Shown: positions 1-5,093 of the stretch, one piece after another
How the letters are laid out: every line of letters starts with the position of its first letter
How positions within the stretch are numbered: the first letter of the stretch is position 1
Notes under the pieces: model-generated
Databases searched by the model: none
Seen by the model: the letters and a program-made list of their open reading frames with translations, nothing else
What the model was told of the DNA's origin: nothing
Source: Methanobacteriota archaeon
GTDB taxonomy: Archaea; Thermoplasmatota; Thermoplasmata; JAUWGG01
DNA length: 8,267 nucleotides
Assembly: GCA_030606525.1 (NCBI GenBank)
Contig: JAUWGG010000033.1
Span: 1-8,267 of the forward strand
Reading direction: 5' to 3'
Position numbers and translations under genes: made by a program

Positions 1-134
1 GATATCAAGACACTCCTTTGGATAATATCATACCTTTGAGCATGCACATTTTTCACTTTTATGTCCTCATTCAGTGTTTATGCATTTTTTCACGATTTCA
101 CAATAACTCTTCTTTAGCCATAGTAAACCGTACT

Positions 135-159
135 TGTCAAATCCTAAGAAGATTTGACA
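135..159. repeat. 9-bp perfect inverted repeat (hairpin or operator)
   Basis: The arms TGTCAAATC (135-143) and GATTTGACA (151-159) are exact reverse complements separated by a 7-base loop, CTAAGAA. Transcribed, this would form a short hairpin; as DNA, the arm centres lie 16 bp apart, a spacing compatible with a dimeric regulator. No T-run follows directly, so an intrinsic terminator is unlikely. Its function is unknown. Confidence 0.5.
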
Positions 160-325
160 TAGAGCGAAGTATCTGTTTTAGATGCGATTTTAAGCTTGCT
201 CCCCGAATGCTAAATCATATGCTCCTTCTCATCAAGAGCGATAAAACATTACTGCTTACATCGATTATGTAAAATAAATAAGGTGTTACTTCCTATATAC
301 ATTTTTCGGAGGTTTTTGTCTTTTG

Positions 326-364
326 TTGAGTACAAAAATGTGATAAAAAACTAAAAGTACTCAA
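326..364. promoter_or_regulatory. Inverted repeat flanking a TATA-like box upstream of the gene at 388
   Basis: The arms TTGAGTAC (326-333) and GTACTCAA (357-364) are perfect reverse complements. Between them lies an A-rich segment including GATAAAAAAC (342-351), which is a plausible archaeal TATA-like box about 40 bp before the ATG at 388. The arms are 31 bp apart start to start, close to three helical turns, so both half-sites would face the same side of the DNA. The symmetry and position are seen directly; the operator role is inferred. Confidence 0.4.
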
Positions 365-387
365 AACCCATTAAACAATCGATAAAA

Positions 388-2073
388 ATGAAAAGATCAT
401 CTACTTTAGCTTTAACATCAATTTTTTTTGTTGCCCTGTTCATGCGCCTTCTTCCATTCTTCAAATTCACATTATGGGGTGCAGATACTGGTGAATATTA
501 CTTTCTTACAAATGAATTGGTCACCAAAAATCTCATCTCGCACAGCTACAGTGGCTGGGGTGTAGCCTACCCATACTTCCCAGGAATGTACGTACTTAGC
601 GCGTCTGTCCGTCTTATCTGCAATTATGATTTAATACCATCAGTACTCCTTATCCCTCCGATCATCTCATCTCTATTTGTTTTTCCTTTTTTTCTTATGG
701 TCAGAAAATTATTCAAAGATGACAGGATTGCTTTGCTTTCCTCATTATTCCTCAGTGTTGCAATGCCCCACGTTTACCCAACATCACATCCTGCGCCTTG
801 CGCGATCGCTCATTTCCTTTTAATATTCTGCCTTTTATTCCTTCTTAAATCCTACGAAAATCGTTATTTCCTCTTTCCTTTGATTTTGTCTTCCCTAGCG
901 CTTGTCGTAACCCATCACCTTACTGTCTATTTTCTCTTCGTATGCGTAACCTTCGCTTTTTTCTTAAGAGAAGTATTGAAAGAGAAGAGCGATGTACGGA
1001 TGAAGATTGATTTTTTCTACATTCTATTCCTGCTCACAACGATGATGATCTACTGGACATTCATTGCTCCTCCTTTCAAGCAAATGTTGAATAACGCATT
1101 CAGCATTTCATCCTGGCTGCTTTTCTTCTTTGCTTATATCTCTCTTTTATTTCTCTTTTTCATTGTAAAAATGCGAAGGAGATTGCAATGGAAATATTCA
1201 CCACTTTTTCCTACAAAAAATTCTCAAATAGCTAAATTCTTCCTCCTATTGGGTGTTGGACTAACCATTCTCTTTTACATTGGTTTTTATACAATACCAG
1301 GCACGAATATAAGGGTGAATGCTACTGTTATCCCGTTATTTACTCCCTTGATCATTTTGATATCATTCAGTACATGTGGATCAAGTTTTACACAATTTTA
1401 CAAGAACGGGGTTTCTATAAATGCATGGCTTTGGGCGATAATTATTTCACTTTTTGCAGGCATTGCAATGAACAGCCATACACTGATCCCATATAGGCAC
1501 ATGGAATACCTGATGATCCCCTTAGCAGTTTTTGTGGGCCTAGGCATAGTCTTGCTTCTTAATATTTGGCTGTCAAGCAAAAAGAAGGTAGTCAGCATGG
1601 CTATAATCCTCATCCTTTTTTCCCTATCAATCTTCTCCGCTTACCCAGAAAAAAATATAATGGGAGGATTTCAAGAAGGGACGACCGATGAAGAGATCTC
1701 AACGATATCGTGGGTAAAATATTCTGTAAAGACTGCTAAGAATACCATATCTACAGATCATCGAATGAGTTCTTTGTTGTTCGGCTTCACTGGCATTAAC
1801 GCAACATGGGATGCGTCTCCTAATACATTGTATGGTGAAACATTTGCTCAGGCTGAAGAGGAGATGAGGACTTGTTATACTCCATCAGGCATCAAACAAA
1901 TCGATTACGTATTGATAAACGAGGATATTAAACGGGGTGCGATGCTTCTGGTTTGGGAAAATGCAGAACCGCTCAGCGATAAAGCGATAAAAAAATTTGA
2001 TGATATGCCATTCATTAAAACTTTTGATAACGGGGATGGGCAGATCTATATGGTGGATTGGAGCTCGGTTTGA
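388..2073 (+). CDS. Polytopic membrane glycosyltransferase, GT-C-like
   Basis: This is a 561-residue integral membrane protein with about 13-14 hydrophobic segments (roughly residues 5-25 through 400-418), followed by a soluble C-terminal domain of about 140 residues. The architecture matches GT-C enzymes (PMT/ArnT/AglB-like), which transfer sugars from polyprenyl-phosphate donors on the outer face of the membrane. The first extracytoplasmic loop carries an acidic motif, GADTGEYY (31-38), with Asp33 and Glu36 where GT-C enzymes place metal- or acceptor-binding acidic residues. THHLT (175-179) and PYRHMEYL (368-375) resemble conserved patches of archaeal relatives. The ATG at 388 is the only usable start, because the in-frame TAA at 352 blocks extension. 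There is no Shine-Dalgarno, so translation may start on a short leader. The gene ends with tandem TGA TGA and overlaps the convergent glycosylase gene by 28 bp. Donor and acceptor cannot be assigned; a non-enzymatic polytopic protein is the alternative. Confidence 0.78.
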   Translation: MKRSSTLALTSIFFVALFMRLLPFFKFTLWGADTGEYYFLTNELVTKNLISHSYSGWGVAYPYFPGMYVLSASVRLICNYDLIPSVLLIPPIISSLFVFPFFLMVRKLFKDDRIALLSSLFLSVAMPHVYPTSHPAPCAIAHFLLIFCLLFLLKSYENRYFLFPLILSSLALVVTHHLTVYFLFVCVTFAFFLREVLKEKSDVRMKIDFFYILFLLTTMMIYWTFIAPPFKQMLNNAFSISSWLLFFFAYISLLFLFFIVKMRRRLQWKYSPLFPTKNSQIAKFFLLLGVGLTILFYIGFYTIPGTNIRVNATVIPLFTPLIILISFSTCGSSFTQFYKNGVSINAWLWAIIISLFAGIAMNSHTLIPYRHMEYLMIPLAVFVGLGIVLLLNIWLSSKKKVVSMAIILILFSLSIFSAYPEKNIMGGFQEGTTDEEISTISWVKYSVKTAKNTISTDHRMSSLLFGFTGINATWDASPNTLYGETFAQAEEEMRTCYTPSGIKQIDYVLINEDIKRGAMLLVWENAEPLSDKAIKKFDDMPFIKTFDNGDGQIYMVDWSSV

Positions 2074-2732
2074 TGATTATTTTTTGAGTGAAAAGAGCAT
2101 GATTCCATCAATGGACAGCCATTACATTTTGGTTCTGCTTTGCAATGATGCTTTCCCAACTCGACTATAAGTGCATGCATCTCTCCATAGACCTCTGCCG
2201 CTTTTGGTAAGCGCTTCATAAACCACTTCTGCACTTCATCATAATTTTTCTCAGCGCACAGCCCCAAGCGCTCACAAATTCTAATCGTATAACCGTCAAC
2301 TACGAATATTGGTTTTCCACCCGCATACAGCAAAATAGAATCTGCTGTTTCTTGCCCTATGCCTTTCAGTGCTAGCAACTCCTCCCTTATTTCATTAGTG
2401 TCTCTATCAAAAAATACGTTTAGATCGCCGTTATATTCGCTCATCAAATGACTCGCTATATTCTTCAAGCGACTTGCCTTCTGCCTGAAAAAACCCGAAG
2501 ACCTGATCGTTCTTTCCAATTTACTTATATCGGCTTTTGCCAGAGCATCTATATTCATTAAATTCTCTCTTTTTAAATTGTTTATAGCTCGCTCGACATT
2601 TTTCCATGTCGTTTGCTGGGTCAATATAGCGCCCACCATTATTTCAAAAGAGGTTTCTGCTGGCCACCAATTTCGTTTTCCAAAGTGATCAAGGAGTTTT
2701 TGGTAGATGTTCATTATATCGGATTCGATCAT
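2046..2732 (-). CDS. HhH-GPD DNA glycosylase, endonuclease III superfamily, MagIII-like (COG2231 type)
   Basis: This 228-residue base-excision repair protein likely removes damaged bases such as 3-methyladenine. The N-terminal NWWPAE (21-26) and GAILTQQTTWKNVE (34-47) are hallmarks of the COG2231 branch. The helix-hairpin-helix is LKGIGQETAD (122-131), followed by VVDGYTIRICERLGL (144-158) with the catalytic Asp146. The position of the endonuclease III lyase lysine is Glu128, so a monofunctional glycosylase without AP-lyase activity is expected. A C-terminal cluster, Cys197-x5-Cys203-x2-Cys206-x5-Cys212, should bind [4Fe-4S]. The start at 2732 lacks a Shine-Dalgarno; ATG at 2714 (MNIYQK) is an equally plausible start close to the conserved N-terminus. 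The gene lies 41 bp after uppP on the same strand and is probably co-transcribed. It ends in TAG inside the 3' end of the convergent gene. The substrate is inferred from the family. Confidence 0.9.
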   Translation of the reverse strand: MIESDIMNIYQKLLDHFGKRNWWPAETSFEIMVGAILTQQTTWKNVERAINNLKRENLMNIDALAKADISKLERTIRSSGFFRQKASRLKNIASHLMSEYNGDLNVFFDRDTNEIREELLALKGIGQETADSILLYAGGKPIFVVDGYTIRICERLGLCAEKNYDEVQKWFMKRLPKAAEVYGEMHALIVELGKHHCKAEPKCNGCPLMESCSFHSKNNHQTELQSTI

Positions 2733-2773
2733 CGGTCATCGTATCGAATGATAGATTTTGAATTTTTCGTCGC

Positions 2774-3562
2774 CTAGAGTACAAAGAATACAAGCACTGC
2801 AATCATACCAAATACAATGCAAAACACGTCAAATCTTACTTTTTTGGCGAATCTCATGAGGGCTTCGATCGTCAGATAACCAACTAAGAAAGCGGCAAGG
2901 ATGCCAATCATTATCGAGCTCAACCCAATAACTTCAATACCGACGAAGCACACCTCTAAGATCACTATGCCTATAACTGCTGGGATAGACATCAAGAACG
3001 ATATCAATAGGGCATCTTCCTGGTTGAAGCCCCTTGCAAGCAGCGAAGCGGTTGTCATTCCTGAGCGTGAGAAACCAGGTAATACAGCGACTCCTTGAGC
3101 TGCACCAGCGATTATCATGTCCCATTTATTGGAGTCTTTGATCGTTTTACTTCCTTTTTTACCTGCTTTGCCCTTTGACATGTAAAGGATGATACCTGTC
3201 AATATGAGAAAAAAGCCTATAAGACCCGTTATAACATCTCCATGCTGTCTTCCAAAATGATCTTTTAGTACAAGATACAGCGGGATACCTGCAGCTGCCG
3301 TAAAAATAGTTGATATGATCAAAAAAATCGATAGTTCATTTTCCTTAAATTTTGGCAGGGTGAGGATCATGTTCTTTACATGGGAATTGAATTTCACAAC
3401 AACAGCGAGCATTGTTCCAAGATGGAGATAGAAGGCTAAGGCATATGCTGTACTCCAATCTACATCGAACAAATTCATCATCACAACTATGAGCTGCCCA
3501 GTGCTGCTTATTGGCAACCATTCTATCATACCTTGCAACACACCCAATAGAAAGACGACCAC
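2774..3562 (-). CDS. uppP: Undecaprenyl/polyprenyl-diphosphatase UppP (BacA family)
   Basis: This 262-residue multipass membrane enzyme dephosphorylates polyprenyl diphosphate to the monophosphate carrier lipid used in envelope glycan assembly; in archaea the substrate is probably a dolichol-type lipid. The first family signature is GMIEWLPISSTGQL (11-24), the second LPGFSRSGMT (161-170), including Arg166, the equivalent of E. coli Arg174. About eight hydrophobic segments are visible and the length is normal. Against E. coli, Glu21 and Ser27 are kept (Glu14, Ser20), but Glu17 becomes Gln10 and the usual His30 becomes Gln23. The called start is GTG at 3562, because an in-frame TGA lies four codons upstream. 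The N-terminus is a few residues shorter than usual and the strong Shine-Dalgarno sits 15 bases away, so the start is not secure. It lies 70 bp after the Roadblock gene and 41 bp before the glycosylase on the same strand. Confidence 0.94.
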   Translation of the reverse strand: MVVFLLGVLQGMIEWLPISSTGQLIVVMMNLFDVDWSTAYALAFYLHLGTMLAVVVKFNSHVKNMILTLPKFKENELSIFLIISTIFTAAAGIPLYLVLKDHFGRQHGDVITGLIGFFLILTGIILYMSKGKAGKKGSKTIKDSNKWDMIIAGAAQGVAVLPGFSRSGMTTASLLARGFNQEDALLISFLMSIPAVIGIVILEVCFVGIEVIGLSSIMIGILAAFLVGYLTIEALMRFAKKVRFDVFCIVFGMIAVLVFFVL

Positions 3563-3563
3563 A

Positions 3564-3584
3564 CTATCTATTCATAACACCTCC
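3564..3584 (-). promoter_or_regulatory. Strong Shine-Dalgarno and ATG mini-ORF just before uppP
   Basis: On the minus strand GGAGGTG (3584-3578) is a near-perfect match to the archaeal anti-Shine-Dalgarno. GGAGG is followed after four bases by ATG (3575-3573). That ATG opens a three-codon frame, ATG AAT AGA, closed by TAG (3566-3564), one base before the GTG start of uppP. Either this is a tiny leader peptide that couples initiation of uppP, or one base is wrong or mutated and the ATG is the true uppP start. Confidence 0.55.
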
Positions 3585-3632
3585 TTTTACAATAAAGTGC
3601 GAAAGCATGCTCCCCATAAAATTGAAATGAAA

Positions 3633-4007
3633 TTAATTTTCTTCCTCACGACTTAATAAATCCTTAATGGTTTCAATAGCTTCATCTATACCAGTTAAAA
3701 ACGATTTGTCGTGAGTGGTGCTTAATGCAATGAGCAGCATTTTTGGACTGATGCTTGTAACTATCGATGTTCCTCCTTCTGATTCTATGATTATCTTTTT
3801 CGGTACCTCTCTATTCAATCCTCTATATATGACCTCAGATGCACCCATGATCGTAGCAGATAATGTGGCAAAGCTTTCAATAACTGCTTCATCAGGCATA
3901 TTCCAAGCGATTGGTCTGCCACTCCTGGAAACGATTGCGGAGATATCTGCACCACATGATCTTTCCAGTTTCTTTAAAACCTTTTCCAAGTTTCCCTTTC
4001 TCAGCAT
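3633..4007 (-). CDS. Roadblock/LC7 domain protein
   Basis: This small 124-residue cytoplasmic protein consists almost entirely of one Roadblock/LC7 domain. The family pattern is visible: an N-terminal helix (LEKVLKKLERSCG, 7-19), a strand pair with ADISAIVSRSGRPIAW (20-35), a central helix with FATLSATIMGASEVIY (46-61), then strands KKIIIESEGG (70-79) and MLLIALSTTHD (90-100), and a final helix ending in an acidic tail. Such proteins dimerise and, in bacteria and archaea, often bind or regulate small Ras-like GTPases of the MglA type. No GTPase gene is present in this window, so its partner is unknown. ATG at 4007 is preceded by a weak GGGG-rich motif. It is the first gene of the leftward cluster and would be driven from the divergent promoter at 4008-4124. 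Confidence 0.86.
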   Translation of the reverse strand: MLRKGNLEKVLKKLERSCGADISAIVSRSGRPIAWNMPDEAVIESFATLSATIMGASEVIYRGLNREVPKKIIIESEGGTSIVTSISPKMLLIALSTTHDKSFLTGIDEAIETIKDLLSREEEN

Positions 4008-4124
4008 GATTTCCCCGTCCTATATCTGCTATCTTCTTTTTAATCTTTTCTTTGTAAAAAAATTAATTTTGCAAATATTATATAAAGATTTAAAAAGCAA
4101 TAAGTTCATTTAGGCAATGTTATT
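4008..4124. promoter_or_regulatory. Divergent promoter region with palindromic TATA-like and AT-rich elements
   Basis: This 117-bp AT-rich interval separates the leftward Roadblock gene from the rightward M29-like gene. TTATATAA (4078-4085) is a perfect palindrome that could act as a TATA box in either direction. Read rightward it lies about 40 bp before ATG 4125, leaving a leader of roughly 15-20 bases. Read leftward it would give a leader of about 50 bases. A second palindrome, AAAATTAATTTT (4059-4070), lies between that box and the expected leftward start site, a typical place for a repressor site. No Shine-Dalgarno precedes ATG 4125. The palindromes are observed; their roles are inferred. 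Confidence 0.5.
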
Positions 4125-5066
4125 ATGTCATTGATAGATGGTGCAAAGATAGCTGTTTCTACATGTATGGGTGTTAAGAAGGGAGAGAAAGTATTGATCA
4201 TTACCGACATAGAAAAACAAAAAATAGGTGAGGCTTTGTTCCAAGCTGCACTTGAGGCTAAAGCTGAAGCTATGTTGGTAACGATGCTTACTCGAAGCAG
4301 AGATGGAGAAGAGCCTCCTGATGCCATCGCTGAAATGATGAAGGAAGTGGACGTGATAATTGCGCCAACTAAGTTTTCCCTTACCCATACACAAGCTCGA
4401 AGGAAAGCTAATAGAGCTGGGGCAAGGATCGCAACAATGCCAGGGATAACAGAGGCGATGATCAGTCACGGTGCTATGAGCGCTGATTTCAGCAAGATAG
4501 AAAAGAAAATAAAGAGAGTGTATAGAAAGATCAAAGGGAGAAAAAAGGTGAAAATAATAACGGAACTGGGTACCGATCTGGAGATGAGCCTTAAAGGAAG
4601 GAATTGGATCACTGAAGATACAGGAATCTGCCACAAGAAGGGTGAGTTTACCAATTTACCAGCTGGTGAAATATTTATTGCACCTGTTGAGGGAATGACA
4701 AGAGGTAAAGTGGTCATAGACGGCAGTTTTTTGGAAATTTTGTCTGAACCTGTTAAAGTGACGGTCAAAGATGGGTATGCTACAAGAATCATTGGGGCAA
4801 AGAACGCTGTTAAATTATTGAATAAAGGTGGAAGGGAGGGAAGGCACATTAGTAAACTTGGTATTGGAATGAATCCTAATGCTAAGATCATAGGGAATGT
4901 ACTTGAGGATGGGAAGGCATTGGGTACGATCCATGTCGGTTTCGGAGATAATTTCACATTTGGTGGAAAGATAAGGTGTGGAGTGCAAGCCCATGGTATA
5001 ATAAAAAAGCCAACCCTATTATTAGATGGCGAAGTTATCATAGAGAAAGGAGAGATGAAGGTTTAA
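4125..5066 (+). CDS. M29-like aminopeptidase homologue (COG2309/AmpS-type) with altered metal site
   Basis: This 313-residue, probably cytoplasmic protein is related to the short archaeal form of the M29 (thermophilic) metallo-aminopeptidases, which remove N-terminal residues from peptides with a two-metal centre. Recognisable blocks are VKKGEKVLIITD (17-28), NLPAGEIFIAPVEG (177-190) with Glu182 as the likely first ligand, LGIGMNPNA (245-253), LGTIHVGFGDN (266-276) with His270, and KKPTLLLDGEVI (294-305). Compared from memory with canonical members, three ligand positions look changed: Lys244 for Glu before LGIG, and Gln288 and His290 for the usual H-x-D pair. Phe277 may replace the catalytic Tyr. 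Activity is therefore doubtful. A very basic stretch covers 123-143. It starts at ATG 4125 without a Shine-Dalgarno. The C25 protease gene follows after 27 bp on the same strand, suggesting a shared transcript. Confidence 0.82.
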   Translation: MSLIDGAKIAVSTCMGVKKGEKVLIITDIEKQKIGEALFQAALEAKAEAMLVTMLTRSRDGEEPPDAIAEMMKEVDVIIAPTKFSLTHTQARRKANRAGARIATMPGITEAMISHGAMSADFSKIEKKIKRVYRKIKGRKKVKIITELGTDLEMSLKGRNWITEDTGICHKKGEFTNLPAGEIFIAPVEGMTRGKVVIDGSFLEILSEPVKVTVKDGYATRIIGAKNAVKLLNKGGREGRHISKLGIGMNPNAKIIGNVLEDGKALGTIHVGFGDNFTFGGKIRCGVQAHGIIKKPTLLLDGEVIIEKGEMKV

Positions 5067-5081
5067 AAAAACATTGTCAAT

Positions 5082-5087
5082 AGGTGA
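5082..5087 (+). promoter_or_regulatory. Ribosome-binding site that fixes the C25 start at 5094
   Basis: AGGTGA lies six bases before ATG 5094, a good archaeal Shine-Dalgarno spacing. The in-frame TTG at 5088 directly abuts the motif and would leave no spacer, so ATG 5094 is preferred. It also gives a clean signal peptide beginning MKKILG. Confidence 0.65.
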
Positions 5088-5093
5088 TTGAAT

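Larger units (their letters stand above)
1..387. other. Gene-free leader region upstream of the membrane glycosyltransferase
   Basis: No convincing coding sequence is seen on either strand. The only open frame of note, 18-272 (+), would need a TTG start without a ribosome-binding site. Its translation is rich in Cys, His, Phe and Leu and shows no family motif, so I do not call it. The region contains a 9-bp inverted repeat at 135-159, TATA-like stretches near 271-280 and 294-299, a GGAGG at 308-312 with no sensible start codon behind it, a T-rich run at 313-327, and an 8-bp inverted repeat at 326-364. It may hold the end of an upstream transcription unit plus the promoter of the gene at 388. 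Confidence 0.6.

Noticed and set aside
18..272. 84-codon open frame at the left end
   Set aside because: It needs a TTG start with no ribosome-binding site, has a Cys/His/Phe/Leu-rich composition unlike the neighbouring soluble proteins, contains the inverted repeat at 135-159, and matches no family I know.
308..325. GGAGG at 308-312 as the ribosome-binding site of the gene at 388 or of a leader peptide
   Set aside because: It is about 75 bases from ATG 388, and an in-frame TAA at 352 prevents an upstream start. The only TTG-initiated frames behind it are 5-12 codons long with no sign of conservation that I can judge.
2046..2048. General reassignment of TAG to a sense codon in this genome
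   Set aside because: Reading this TAG would extend the glycosylase by 46 codons antisense into the glycosyltransferase gene, past a normal family C-terminus; at least here TAG behaves as a stop.
3715..4113. 132-codon frame antisense to the Roadblock gene
   Set aside because: The minus strand carries the complete Roadblock domain; the plus frame shows no recognisable domain and runs through the divergent promoter region.
4128..5041. Long open frames antisense to the M29-like gene (4128-4634 and 4466-5041)
   Set aside because: The sense strand encodes a clear conserved protein. The antisense translations are low-complexity Ser/Phe/Leu/Pro-rich and show no motifs, as expected for shadows of a Lys- and Glu-rich gene.
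5088..5093. TTG at 5088 as the start of the C25 protease
   Set aside because: It abuts the AGGTGA motif with no spacer, whereas ATG 5094 has a six-base spacer and begins a typical signal peptide.
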